Notes: generated by a model from the letters alone, not told the origin. A stretch of DNA of 64,000 bases from Gaetbulibacter sp. S0825 (GCF_011777505.1 NZ_JAATJT010000001.1:124001-188000), one strand, 5' to 3'. Shown: positions 34,686 through 43,863, counted from the stretch's first letter. Translations and numbers: made by a program.

Positions 34686-37013
34686 ATGAAATCCAGATTT
34701 GCACGATTAATTGTAGTAGTTTTTACAATTTCAATAATTTTTAGCTGCTCAAATTCGAGCACATCAGAAAAAAAACAGCTAACAGAAGCTGATTATAAAA
34801 AAGCAACTGCTCACATGAGTAGTGATTTAAATAAGCTTATTTCTAATCAAATAACAAGTCAAAAATGGCTAGACGATGGCTCTTTTTTATATTCAAAGCA
34901 AACAGAAAATGGCAATGAATACATTCTTGTAAATCCAGTTTCGAAAGAAAAAACAACGGCTTTTGATATCGCAAAATTGGCATCTAGCTTATCTTCAAAA
35001 TTAGATAAAACAATTGATGCAAAAGATTTATCCTTAAGAAATGTCAATTATTCTAAAAACTCTAATAATGTGACTTTCTCTTATGGCGGCAACAACTATT
35101 CGTATAATGCTTCCGATAATTCTATAACCGATTTTGAAGATAATTCTCCGGAAGTTAGCAGAAATGAGCATCTGTCTCCTAACGGTAAACTAGCAGCCTA
35201 TATTGATAATTTCAACCTTTGGGTTAGAGATATCAATACCAATAAAAAAACCCAATTAACTTTTGATGGAATTGAAGATTACAGTTATGCTATTAATAAT
35301 GCAGGATGGACTAAAGGGGATAATGCGGTTTTGAAATGGTCACCTAATTCTGATAAAATTGCCACTTTTAGGCAAGATGCACGAGGTGTTGGTGAAATGT
35401 ATTTAACCTCAACCAATGTTGGTCATCCTAGATTGGAAGCTTGGAAACATCCTTTACCTGGAGATTTAAAAGTATTTAAAATTGAGCGTGTTATTATTCA
35501 TTTGGATGGCACACCAAGAATGACGCAATTAAAAATGGAATCAGATTTTCAACGCTCAACAACCACAGACCATATTGCTGGTAGAGGTGGTGAGTTTTTG
35601 GATGTAGAATGGAGTGAAGATGGGTCTCAATTGTCTTTTGTATCATCTTCAAGAGACCATAAAATTGCACACCTAAGAATTGCTAATTCCAATTCAGGTG
35701 ACGTTCGCTCAGTTCTAAAAGAAGAAACTGAAACGTATTTTGAATCTGGTGTAAGAATGAGAAACTGGCATTTATTAGAAAAAAGCAATGAAGTGATTTG
35801 GTTTTCTGAAAGAGATAATTGGGGGCATTTATACCTATACGATTTAACAACTGGAGATTTAAAACAACAAATAACCAAGGGTGAATGGGCTGTTCAGCAA
35901 TTATTACATATTGATGAAGATACTAGAGAATTATTTTTTACTGCTGGTGGAAAAGAAGAAGGCAATCCTTATCATAGATATTTATATAAAGTTGATTTTG
36001 ATGGAAACAATCTCATTAATTTAACTCCTGATGCTGGAACGCATAGTATTAACTTCTCACCTAATTACAATTATTTTGTTGATATCTATTCAACAGTTGA
36101 AAACCCTCCTGTAGCTGTATTAAGAAATAGAAATGGGGAAAAGATTGCTGACTTAGAAACTGCAGACATTACCAGGTTAAAAGCCAACAACTGGCAACAA
36201 CCAATAGAGTTTAATGTAAAAGCTAGAGATAATAAAACCGATTTATATGGTATTATGTATTTGCCAAGTCATTACTCTGAAACTGGTTCGTATCCTGTTT
36301 TAAATTATATCTATCCTGGACCACAATCTGGCAGTGTAAGAGGCTTTGGCTTTAGCGCAGTAAGTAGAGATTATCAAGCTGTTGCCGAATTAGGTTTTGT
36401 AGTGGTAGCTGTAAATGCTATGGGAACTCCAGGGCGCTCAAAATCTTTCCATGATTTTTATTATGGAAATATGGGAGACAATGGTATTCCTGACAATATT
36501 GCAACTATTGAGCAATTAGCAAAACAATACAAGGGAATGGATCTTGACCGAGTTGGTATTTGGGGGCATTCTGGTGGTGGTTTTGCATCAACAAGAGCAT
36601 TGTTTGCTTATCCTGATTTTTATAAAGTAGCAGTGTCTGGTGCTGGAAACCATGACAATAGAAATTACGAAGCAGATTGGGGAGAAAAGTGGCAAGGACT
36701 TTTAGTAACCGACAAAGAAAGTGGCACTACTAATTACGACAATCAAGCTAACCAGTTGATAGCTGAAAACTTAAAGGGAAAACTTCTTATCACTCATGGC
36801 TCAATGGATAATAATGTACCTCCATCAAACACGATGTTGGTTGTTGAAGCATTGATTAAAGCCAATAAAGATTTCGATTTTATCTTATTTCCAAACCAAA
36901 GGCATGGTTATGGAAATATGACCGATTATATGACTAGAAGACGTTGGGATTATTGGGTAAAACATTTATTGAATATGGAACCTCCTAAAGAGTTTTCATT
37001 AGATAATTTTTAA
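34686..37013 (+). CDS. S9-family prolyl oligopeptidase (DPP-IV-type) lipoprotein
   Basis: A 775-residue protein with a lipoprotein signal (ISIIFSCSNS, Cys at about residue 21). The N-terminal beta-propeller covers residues about 50-520 (for example DNFNLWVRDINTNKK). The alpha/beta hydrolase domain has the nucleophile Ser629 in GIWGHSGGGFAST, Asp in HGSMDNNVPPSN, and His in NQRHGYGN. DPP-IV enzymes cut after proline or alanine at position 2 of peptides. The periplasm or outer membrane is the likely place. Proline-rich peptides such as collagen fragments would be possible substrates, but that is inference. Confidence 0.92.
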   Translation: MKSRFARLIVVVFTISIIFSCSNSSTSEKKQLTEADYKKATAHMSSDLNKLISNQITSQKWLDDGSFLYSKQTENGNEYILVNPVSKEKTTAFDIAKLASSLSSKLDKTIDAKDLSLRNVNYSKNSNNVTFSYGGNNYSYNASDNSITDFEDNSPEVSRNEHLSPNGKLAAYIDNFNLWVRDINTNKKTQLTFDGIEDYSYAINNAGWTKGDNAVLKWSPNSDKIATFRQDARGVGEMYLTSTNVGHPRLEAWKHPLPGDLKVFKIERVIIHLDGTPRMTQLKMESDFQRSTTTDHIAGRGGEFLDVEWSEDGSQLSFVSSSRDHKIAHLRIANSNSGDVRSVLKEETETYFESGVRMRNWHLLEKSNEVIWFSERDNWGHLYLYDLTTGDLKQQITKGEWAVQQLLHIDEDTRELFFTAGGKEEGNPYHRYLYKVDFDGNNLINLTPDAGTHSINFSPNYNYFVDIYSTVENPPVAVLRNRNGEKIADLETADITRLKANNWQQPIEFNVKARDNKTDLYGIMYLPSHYSETGSYPVLNYIYPGPQSGSVRGFGFSAVSRDYQAVAELGFVVVAVNAMGTPGRSKSFHDFYYGNMGDNGIPDNIATIEQLAKQYKGMDLDRVGIWGHSGGGFASTRALFAYPDFYKVAVSGAGNHDNRNYEADWGEKWQGLLVTDKESGTTNYDNQANQLIAENLKGKLLITHGSMDNNVPPSNTMLVVEALIKANKDFDFILFPNQRHGYGNMTDYMTRRRWDYWVKHLLNMEPPKEFSLDNF

Positions 37014-37039
37014 TCAAATCACTGCTTAATAAAGCATGA

Positions 37040-37912
37040 ATGAAGAATGACCATTTAGTTCGACTATTAGAACTAAGTTTAGCCACATTATTTATTAGCA
37101 CCTCAGGTGCTTTAGGTAAATTTATTGCCATGCCAACGCCAGTTATTGTATGGTGGCGTTGTGCATTGGCTTTGGTGTTTTTGTTTATTTTTTCTAAAAT
37201 TGTTAGAATTCGTTTAGCCCCAAAATCTAAAAAGGATTTACCAACAATAATTATTAGTGCTTTATTCCTAGGCGCTCATTGGATTACATATTTCTATTCG
37301 TTGAAACTATCTAATGTAGCAATAGGAATGTTGTCGTTATATACCTTTCCTGTAATTACTGCGTTGTTGGAACCTTTCTTCACGAAAGTAAAACTGGAAA
37401 TAAGTCATGTGTTTTTGGGCTTACTCATTTTAGTAGGCATTTACATTTTATCACCTGAGTTGAATCTTGAAAACTCGCAAGTTAAAGGTCTGTTATTAGG
37501 AATACTCTCAGCAATCTGTTATGCTTTAAGGATTTTGATTTTAAAGAAGCATGCAAAAAACTATCATGGTACAACGTTAATGATTTATCAGTTGATTGTG
37601 TTAACTATCGTTTTAGTACCATTTATGTTCTTAATGGATACTAGCGGAATAGAAACACAGTATCCTTATGTAATTTTATTAGCTTTACTTACTACAGCAA
37701 TTGGACACTCGCTCTTTGTGCACAGTTTAAAATATTTTTCAGCAAGTTCGGCAAGTATTATTAGTAGTTTTTTGCCGATTTATGGGATTATAATTGCGTA
37801 CTTCTTTCTAGGAGAAATTCCAAAACTAAACACTATTATTGGTGGAAGTTTAATTATGATAACTGTAATTGTTGAAAGTATATTGTCTAAAAGAAGGATG
37901 CTTAAAAAATAG
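37040..37912 (+). CDS. DMT-family transporter (EamA-type)
   Basis: A 290-residue membrane protein with ten hydrophobic helices in two EamA repeats (about residues 8-140 and 150-285). Typical sequences are STSGALGKFIAMPTPVIVWWRCALALVF and GHSLFVHSLKYFSASSASIISSFLPIYGIIIAYFFLGEIP. The ATG at 37040 is chosen over the nearby ATGs because it gives MKNDHL and the right hydrophobic onset. Substrates of this family range from amino acids to metabolites, and nothing here identifies one. Confidence 0.85.
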   Translation: MKNDHLVRLLELSLATLFISTSGALGKFIAMPTPVIVWWRCALALVFLFIFSKIVRIRLAPKSKKDLPTIIISALFLGAHWITYFYSLKLSNVAIGMLSLYTFPVITALLEPFFTKVKLEISHVFLGLLILVGIYILSPELNLENSQVKGLLLGILSAICYALRILILKKHAKNYHGTTLMIYQLIVLTIVLVPFMFLMDTSGIETQYPYVILLALLTTAIGHSLFVHSLKYFSASSASIISSFLPIYGIIIAYFFLGEIPKLNTIIGGSLIMITVIVESILSKRRMLKK

Positions 37913-37913
37913 C

Positions 37914-39299
37914 TTATTCTTTCACAACCTTATAAAACAAAGTTCTTCCTACATTTTCAATATTTACAAAATAGATTCCATTTGCTAATTGCGAAAAATC
38001 AACCTCATAATGTTGCTTATCAATAGTCTTTTTTAGTACCTCTTTTCCTTCTATTGATACAATAGATAAAGCTGCTTTGCTAATAGTTTCAGGAATACGA
38101 ATATTTAAAATAGACGTTACTGGATTAGGGAATACTTCTACTGTTTTTTTAGTAAACCCATCAAGTTCAAGTGTATTATAGTTTACGCAATTACTAATCT
38201 CTATACAAGATCCTAAAGTTATTTCAACTGCATAATTTCCATTAGATGATGGCGTAAACGTCTGTCCTGTTTCAGAAGGAATAATAACCATATTATTATC
38301 ACAATCCAGCCATTGATACGTTGCTCCAGATTGATTTGCAGTAATATTCGATACCGTTGTTGTAACTGTATTATCTACAGCTTGTAAACTCCCTTTTGTT
38401 GCCATATAATACAGCGACAACTTTGTTAAATCTGTAAAATAGTCCATATCTAAATCAGCAAATCTATCATTAGCTGTATGGTAATTTGGTGTTTCATCAT
38501 TATTAAACCATGATTCTCCAACAAAAATTGCTGGAAAACCATTACTCCAAAACCAAAAATGATCAGACGCACCTGACCCTGGATTAACAACATTGGCATT
38601 TAAATTGAGACCTGAACTAGTTAAGGCAGTAAGCATATCATCTTTTAATGTTAATGATCCAGCAATGTTCCTAACATCTATATCAAAATCGTTATCGCCA
38701 TCGCCATCATACGCCATCATATCAAGATTTAAAACACCTAAAATATTATCGCCGTTTACTCCTGCAGCATTAGCATAATAGCGTGATCCGACCAGACCGT
38801 CTTCTTCCTCATCCCAAAGTGCATAAATAATGGTATTATCAAAACATTGGGTTGATAAAACTCTTGCTATTTCTAACACAGCTGCAGTTCCGCTTGCATT
38901 ATCATCAACACTAAAATCATCCACACTATCGTAATGTGCACAAATAATGTAAATATCATTTGGATTAGTTTTTCCTAATTGAGTGGCTATAATATTTCTG
39001 CCATTATAGGTTGTTGAGCCATAAGTTACTGTGTAGGCTTGGTCGTTAATGGTTAAATTATTGAACATTGACAATCGTTCCTTTAAATAATCAGCTGCAA
39101 CGTCGTTATTAGCACTTTCTCTATTTAAAATAGTAACCGTACTTCCATTAACAACCGTTGGATCCTCACCTGAAAATTCACGAATCACCTTTGTTAAAGT
39201 ATCTTGACTTACAAAATTCATTAAATCTGATACGGTTTGAGCCGATAAGGTACACGACACAAAAAAGGTTAGTATCAATAAAGAAGTAAGTTTGTTCAT
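37914..39299 (-). CDS. M28-family metallopeptidase with type IX secretion sorting domain
   Basis: The 461-residue protein has a signal peptide (FFVSCTLSAQ). An M28 aminopeptidase domain follows, with zinc motifs HYDSVDDFSVDDNASGTAAV, LWDEEEDGLVGSRYYA and LNLDMMAYDGDGD, residues about 120-320. A PKD-like or Ig-like beta domain of about 60 residues comes next. The last 75 residues form a type A T9SS sorting domain (VEVFPNPVTSILNIRIPE ... LANGIYFVNIENVGRTLFYKVVKE). It is therefore a secreted or cell-surface aminopeptidase. It is convergent with the transporter gene, with one base between the stops. Confidence 0.92.
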   Translation of the reverse strand: MNKLTSLLILTFFVSCTLSAQTVSDLMNFVSQDTLTKVIREFSGEDPTVVNGSTVTILNRESANNDVAADYLKERLSMFNNLTINDQAYTVTYGSTTYNGRNIIATQLGKTNPNDIYIICAHYDSVDDFSVDDNASGTAAVLEIARVLSTQCFDNTIIYALWDEEEDGLVGSRYYANAAGVNGDNILGVLNLDMMAYDGDGDNDFDIDVRNIAGSLTLKDDMLTALTSSGLNLNANVVNPGSGASDHFWFWSNGFPAIFVGESWFNNDETPNYHTANDRFADLDMDYFTDLTKLSLYYMATKGSLQAVDNTVTTTVSNITANQSGATYQWLDCDNNMVIIPSETGQTFTPSSNGNYAVEITLGSCIEISNCVNYNTLELDGFTKKTVEVFPNPVTSILNIRIPETISKAALSIVSIEGKEVLKKTIDKQHYEVDFSQLANGIYFVNIENVGRTLFYKVVKE

Positions 39300-39327
39300 T
39301 TTTGGGCTTTTTTAATAATAACTATAC

Positions 39328-39335
39328 CAAATATA
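39328..39335 (-). promoter_or_regulatory. -7 box for the M28 peptidase gene
   Basis: TATATTTG on the minus strand matches TAnnTTTG, 28 bases upstream of the ATG at 39299. No TTG with correct spacing is seen, since the position is taken by the terminator hairpin. Confidence 0.4.
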
Positions 39336-39345
39336 CATGATTTAT

Positions 39346-39382
39346 AAAAAAAGGCTCGTTTAGTTTTAAACGAGCCTTTTTA
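39346..39382. terminator. Strong bidirectional terminator between two divergent genes
   Basis: AAAAAGGCTCGTTTA pairs with TAAACGAGCCTTTTT around a short loop, with T runs on both sides. Both neighbouring genes point away from it, so it does not end either of them. It may end an unseen small RNA. Confidence 0.85.
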
Positions 39383-39563
39383 TTATCTATAAAATCAAAC
39401 ATTAAAATCAACAATTAAAACTAAGTAAACCTTAATCATTTTTGTTTTAAATGCTTTACAAATTTAATGTATATCTATATAATTAAGAGTAACATTTGTT
39501 ACAAAGCAATTGTATTTGTTCTGAGAAGTTTTGTGTTAAATTTTTAATAATCTGAATCAATAA

Positions 39564-39617
39564 TTTGGTTTTTATATTTTTTATTCTACATTTGTAGAGT
39601 TAATTCTAATTTTGTAG
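39564..39617 (+). promoter_or_regulatory. blaI promoter with two BlaI/MecI-type operators
   Basis: TTTG at 39564-39567 and TACATTTG at 39587-39594 are 19 bases apart, an ideal Bacteroidota promoter. CTACATTTGTAG (39586-39597) is a dyad of the BlaI/MecI operator kind (TACA/TGTA) and overlaps the -7 box. A second, weaker copy, CTAATTTTGTAG, lies at 39606-39617 as a direct repeat 20 bases on. Repressor bound here would block RNA polymerase, so the blaI-M56 pair is probably autoregulated. Confidence 0.7.
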
Positions 39618-39621
39618 AGCA

Positions 39622-39987
39622 ATGCAATTATCCAAAACCGAAGAACAATTAATGCAACATTTATGGAAGCTCGAAAAAGCATTCATGAAAGACCTTCTTG
39701 ATGCTTACAACGAACCTAAACCAGCAACAACCACCATTGCAACCTTATTAAAACGCATGACTGGCAAAGGATTTGTAGCCTACAACCTCTACGGAAAATC
39801 AAGAGAATATTATCCGCTTGTAAAAAAGAAAGACTACTTCTCTAAGCACGTAAACGGACTTATTAAAAACTTTTTTAATGATAGTGCAACACAATTTGCA
39901 TCGTTCTTTACTCAAGAAACGGACTTAAGCAAAGATGAGCTTGAAAGCCTAAAAGAAATTATTGATAACGAAATTAAAAAGAAGTAA
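39622..39987 (+). CDS. BlaI/MecI/CopY-family transcriptional regulator
   Basis: A 121-residue winged-helix repressor. LSKTEEQLMQHLWKLEKAFMKDLLDAY is followed by the recognition region TTTIATLLKRMTGKGFVAYNLYGKSREYYPLV, typical of BlaI. The C-terminal dimerisation helix (LSKDELESLKEIIDNEIKKK) completes the fold. It lies two bases before the M56 peptidase gene. In the known systems the M56 sensor triggers cleavage of the repressor. Its likely targets include its own promoter, which has two TACA/TGTA-type sites. Confidence 0.93.
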   Translation: MQLSKTEEQLMQHLWKLEKAFMKDLLDAYNEPKPATTTIATLLKRMTGKGFVAYNLYGKSREYYPLVKKKDYFSKHVNGLIKNFFNDSATQFASFFTQETDLSKDELESLKEIIDNEIKKK

Positions 39988-39989
39988 TT

Positions 39990-42308
39990 ATGGCACTATA
40001 TCTTTTAAAATTTTCGGGATGCCTTTTAATCTTTTTAGCCTTTTACAAATTGGTGTTAGAAAAAGAAAACATGCATGCGTTTAAGCGATTTTTTCTTTTG
40101 GCTACTCTAATCTTATCAATAGGCATTCCTTTAGTGACGTTCACTCAATATGTTGAGTATTCACCTCAAACTTTTAACGAGGTTTCACAAGATATGTTTA
40201 TTGCGAATAACTCTATAGAAATTGAAGCAATCACTAATTATGTTCCTTATATTATTTGGTCTATATACCTAATTGGTGTATTAATCTTTGGTTTTAAATT
40301 TATTAGAAACCTTTATCGATTAAACCATAAAATAAAACATAACCCAAAGCAACGCTATTACGAATTCACACACGTATTATTAAAAGATTTAATAGTACCT
40401 CACACCTTTTTCAATTATATCTTTTTTAATAAATCTAAATTTGAAGCCAACGAAATACCTGAAGAAGTATTTTGGCACGAACAAACACATGCAACACAAA
40501 AACACAGTATAGATATTGTCTTTATTGAGGCTATACAAGTGCTGTTTTGGTTTAATCCACTAATCTACATAATAAAGCACGCCATTAAATTAAACCATGA
40601 GTTTTTAGCAGACCAAGGCGTTTTACGTAAAGGGATTAACACCAACACCTATCAAAAAATTATTTTGGCATTCTCATCAAATGCTGCACAACCACAACTG
40701 ACTAATGCCATCAATTATTCATTAATTAAAAAACGATTTACAGTTATGAAAACTCAAACCACAAAGCGAGGCATCTGGCTTCGAAGTCTAGTATTACTAC
40801 CCCTTTTAGCAATTATGTTGTATAGCTTTAGCGATACAAAAGTTATTGAAAAAACTTCTGAAGAAATCTCAGGCACAAATCTTACAGCAAGGAGCATTGA
40901 TATTGAAGTATTCGACAACGGTACTTATAAAATAGATGGTCTTAAAGCTACTAAAAAAACATTTGCATCAGTTATCAACCAATTGCATCAAGATATAACT
41001 CCTGAAATACGTAATCGAATCATAAATGTTCATGTAAATAATGGGAAAACTGTTTTAGATGAAGAAGTATGGTTTATTTATAATTCTGTAATTGATTATG
41101 GCTTTCATCGCATTGTTACTTACAACCAAGAAATAGTTCGAGAAAAAGGAAATAAACCTTTTGCGATTACAAATACTGTTACCCAAGTACAATCAAATGC
41201 TATCTTTAATAAATCTGAACAAAAGAAAGCAACAAAAGCCCAAATAAAAGAGTATAATAAGCTGGCAAAAAAGTATAACAACATGTCTAAAGATGAGCTG
41301 CATGTTAAAAAAAGTGACTTGGAGCGTTTAAAATACATTTACAGTATTATGAGCGATGAACAAAAAAAGGATGCAGAACCATTCCCAAATATTCCACCTC
41401 CACCTCCTCCTGCACCAAATACGCCTAGAGTTATTGAAGTAGAAGCAGCAATGCCTCCACCTCCACCTCCAATCCCAGCCAATGCCTCTCCTGAACAACG
41501 AAAAAAGTATGAGAAGGCAATTAAAATGTATAAAGAAAAGGCTGCAAAAGTAAAAAGCATGCTTCCGCCTCCACCTCCTCCGCCAATTCCTGACAATGCA
41601 ACGCCCGAACAAAAGAAAAAATACGAGGAAAACATTAAAAAGTATGAGTTAGCTGTTGCTGAATCTAGGCAAAACATGGCTAAAGTAAGAGAGGCAAAAA
41701 ATACTGAAAGAACCCAACTCATTAAAGTAAAAGAACAATATGCTGCTGAAAGAAAAGCATTGCAAGAAGTTAAGCTTGCTAGAGTTGCTGAAATGGAAGA
41801 GCGAAAAGAAAAATTAGAACAACAGAAATTGCAACGCGTTGTAGAGAGACAAGCCATTAGCGAAGAGCGTAAAGCACAATTAGTAAAAGAAAAACTAAAA
41901 TATGTTGAAGAACGTAAAGCTGAAACTGAAAAGCTAAAGAAAGAAAAACTAAAATATGTTGAAGAACGTAAAGCTGAAACTGAAAAGCTAAAGAAAGAAA
42001 AACTAAAGCATGTTGAAGAGCGTAAAGTATTAGCTGAAGAAAAAAGAAAACTAGCAAAAATTGAAAGGCTAAAGAGAGACTTGCCACCACCGCCTCCTCC
42101 AAAGTCTCCATTAGACCATGTTATTGAAATGGCTAAAAAAGATGCAGTTTTCTATTTTGAAGGAAAAGAAATTTCATCCGATGAGGCTATTAAAAAATTA
42201 AAGCAGAATAAGAAGATGAATGTTCGAACAATTAGCCGAGATTCTAACAGACCAAAAGTTCATCTCTCTACCAAACCAATGGTAGTTGAAATAAAAGAAA
42301 AAAACTAG
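39990..42308 (+). CDS. M56-family membrane peptidase with long proline-rich and coiled-coil C-terminus
   Basis: A 772-residue BlaR1/MecR1-like protein. Membrane helices lie in the N-terminal 100 residues, and the zinc motif HEQTH (His163) is in VFWHEQTHATQKHS. The second-ligand region is LNHEFLADQG. A further helix (about residues 270-285) separates it from the sensor side. There is no penicillin-binding sensor domain. Instead residues about 440-700 hold two copies of a block with six to seven prolines plus a helix (SPEQRKKYEKA, TPEQKKKYEEN). A Glu/Lys coiled coil with an 18-residue unit repeated two to three times follows, and then a small C-terminal domain. Coupled to blaI, the signal sensed is unknown. 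Confidence 0.85.
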   Translation: MALYLLKFSGCLLIFLAFYKLVLEKENMHAFKRFFLLATLILSIGIPLVTFTQYVEYSPQTFNEVSQDMFIANNSIEIEAITNYVPYIIWSIYLIGVLIFGFKFIRNLYRLNHKIKHNPKQRYYEFTHVLLKDLIVPHTFFNYIFFNKSKFEANEIPEEVFWHEQTHATQKHSIDIVFIEAIQVLFWFNPLIYIIKHAIKLNHEFLADQGVLRKGINTNTYQKIILAFSSNAAQPQLTNAINYSLIKKRFTVMKTQTTKRGIWLRSLVLLPLLAIMLYSFSDTKVIEKTSEEISGTNLTARSIDIEVFDNGTYKIDGLKATKKTFASVINQLHQDITPEIRNRIINVHVNNGKTVLDEEVWFIYNSVIDYGFHRIVTYNQEIVREKGNKPFAITNTVTQVQSNAIFNKSEQKKATKAQIKEYNKLAKKYNNMSKDELHVKKSDLERLKYIYSIMSDEQKKDAEPFPNIPPPPPPAPNTPRVIEVEAAMPPPPPPIPANASPEQRKKYEKAIKMYKEKAAKVKSMLPPPPPPPIPDNATPEQKKKYEENIKKYELAVAESRQNMAKVREAKNTERTQLIKVKEQYAAERKALQEVKLARVAEMEERKEKLEQQKLQRVVERQAISEERKAQLVKEKLKYVEERKAETEKLKKEKLKYVEERKAETEKLKKEKLKHVEERKVLAEEKRKLAKIERLKRDLPPPPPPKSPLDHVIEMAKKDAVFYFEGKEISSDEAIKKLKQNKKMNVRTISRDSNRPKVHLSTKPMVVEIKEKN
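41886..42029 (+). repeat. 54-base tandem repeat in the M56 gene
   Basis: The unit at 41886-41939 is repeated without a single change at 41940-41993, and a third, diverged partial copy runs to about 42029. It encodes KEKLKYVEERKAETEKLK (18 residues) per copy. The exact identity suggests recent expansion by slippage or unequal crossover. Confidence 0.9.
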
Positions 42309-42316
42309 ATATTTTT

Positions 42317-42344
42317 TAAAAGCCTCGATTTTCGAGGCTTTTTT
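42317..42344 (+). terminator. Terminator after the blaI-M56 pair
   Basis: AAAAGCCTCGA pairs with TCGAGGCTTTT around TTT, followed by a T run, eight bases after the M56 stop codon. Good for the plus direction; A residues on the left make it partly bidirectional. Confidence 0.85.
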
Positions 42345-42400
42345 GTAACATTTTACCAATAATTGCGTTCTAATAGACAATCAATCAAAACCACTACATT

Positions 42401-43501
42401 ATGTTACAGCAATTTTTCATCATCTGCTCAGGCTCCGACATCGATATTTTAAAAGACTGCTCCAAAGGCGAACAAAATAAATACGCAGGCATTGGCGCAA
42501 CGGTATTTTTTACTGCACTAATGGCGTTTATAGCAGCTAGTTATGCGCTTTATACAGTATTCGATAATATGTTTGCAGCTGTTGGTTTTGGTCTTGTTTG
42601 GGGATTACTCATTTTTAATCTAGACAGATACATTGTATCTACCATCAAAAAAACAGGCAATATTATTGATGAACTCATACAAGCATCACCAAGAATTATT
42701 TTAGCAGTAATTATTGCTGTGGTGATTTCAAAACCTTTAGAATTAAAAATATTTGAAAAAGAAATCAATCAAGTGTTATTGGAGCAAAAAAATGAGTTCA
42801 CTCTAGCAAACAAAGAACAGATTGCGCAACAATACACACCAACTGTTGAGTCGTTAACCAATGATATCAATACACTTCAAGCTCAAATAGATGCCAAAGA
42901 AACTGAAGTTAACGATTACTACAACACTTACATTGCCGAGGCCGAAGGTCGCGAAGGCACTTTACTACTTGGAAAAGGACCTGTCTATAAAGAAAAAAGA
43001 GAAAAGCACGATGCCGAATTAGCAGCCTTACAAGAACTAAAAGAAACTAATAACGCAAAAATTGTAGCAGCTGAAGCACAAATAGCTCAATTAAATGCCG
43101 ATTATGAATCTGCTGTAACAACATCGCAACCTATTATTGATAATTTTGATGGTTTAATGGCTCGTGTAAATGCCTTAGGCGAATTACCTTGGTTGCCTTC
43201 ATTCTTTATATTCTTACTATTCCTAGCGATTGAAACGTCACCAATTTTCGCAAAACTATTATCTCCTAAAGGGGAATATGATATCAAGTTTTTAGAAGAC
43301 GAATCAAAACTTAAAACTTGGGCAGAACAGCAAACACATCAACGAAAAGCAATTTTAGATACTGACAATATCATAAATGACCGTGTTTATGGAGATATAA
43401 GTGAAGAAGAAGAACTCTATGCTTATAAAAAGAAAATTGCGAGAGAACTTATGAAAAAACAACAGGAAGCTTTTTACAAAAAGCAAACTAAGTTTTTATA
43501 A
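42401..43501 (+). CDS. DUF4407 membrane protein
   Basis: The 366-residue protein begins FFIICSGSDIDILKDCSKGEQNKYAGIG, the signature of DUF4407. Transmembrane helices follow at about residues 28-48, 55-75 (LVWGLLIFNLDRYIVS) and 92-112, then a coiled coil of about 120 residues (residues 130-240). A last helix lies at about 265-285 (LPSFFIFLLFLAIETSPIF). The C-terminal cytosolic tail is charged. The family has no known function. No operon partner is seen: the gap before it has a terminator and the gap after it is 362 bases long. Confidence 0.88.
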   Translation: MLQQFFIICSGSDIDILKDCSKGEQNKYAGIGATVFFTALMAFIAASYALYTVFDNMFAAVGFGLVWGLLIFNLDRYIVSTIKKTGNIIDELIQASPRIILAVIIAVVISKPLELKIFEKEINQVLLEQKNEFTLANKEQIAQQYTPTVESLTNDINTLQAQIDAKETEVNDYYNTYIAEAEGREGTLLLGKGPVYKEKREKHDAELAALQELKETNNAKIVAAEAQIAQLNADYESAVTTSQPIIDNFDGLMARVNALGELPWLPSFFIFLLFLAIETSPIFAKLLSPKGEYDIKFLEDESKLKTWAEQQTHQRKAILDTDNIINDRVYGDISEEEELYAYKKKIARELMKKQQEAFYKKQTKFL

Positions 43502-43863
43502 ATTCTTTACTATTTTTTTAGTTAAGGCTAAATTAATTTTTCTGTTGTAGCAAATGATAACATCCATACTCATGGTTTGATATTTAGATGATTCTCATCA
43601 TAACCTAAAAACAAATATTTCTATCTCTTTTATCAATATACTCCTAAGTGCTAGACGGATAAGGTACTGCTCGATTAGACACCCCAAAATATGATTAAAG
43701 AAGCGATTGGATACTTCATAAATAACGGTTGTAAGCAATTATTATTGAAGATAATCAAAACAATTATCCCTCAATTGATATAAAATTATCAAAGATTGGT
43801 TTTATCTTATTTAAAAATGGATAAATATTTTATCAGGTATTAAGAATTCTTATTTTTAACATC
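43502..43863. other. Gap upstream of the hydroxyproline/glycoside operon
   Basis: A 362-base A+T-rich gap. No clear TTG/TAnnTTTG promoter is found for the operon. A broken coding stretch lies at 43691-43824 (see pseudogene entry). No repeats or strong hairpins are seen. Confidence 0.4.
43691..43824 (+). pseudogene. Possible relic of a sugar-binding-type transcription regulator
   Basis: Two short frames joined by one shift read IKEAIGYFINNGCKQ (from the ATG at 43691) then AIIIEDNQNNYPSIDIKLSKIGF (43735-43822). This resembles the start of the effector domain in LacI/GntR-type regulators (A-x-x-x-L-I-x-x-G-C-K-x-I-A-x-I). A stop lies in frame before it. The match is short, so this is only a suggestion. 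A lost regulator would leave the downstream operon under different control. Confidence 0.2.

Larger units (their letters stand above)
39300..39621. other. Divergent gap between M28 and BlaI genes
   Basis: The gap holds the M28 -7 box (39328-39335), a strong bidirectional terminator (39346-39382), and the blaI promoter and operators (39564-39617). A further TAnnTTTG-like box (39459-39466, minus) lies upstream of the terminator. Otherwise it is A+T-rich with no ORF of note. Confidence 0.6.

Noticed and set aside
41328-41857. Long antisense frames rich in Gly or Trp opposite the M56 gene
   Set aside because: They mirror the proline-rich repeats on the plus strand (Pro codons read as Gly or Trp on the other strand). 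The amino-acid composition is unnatural.
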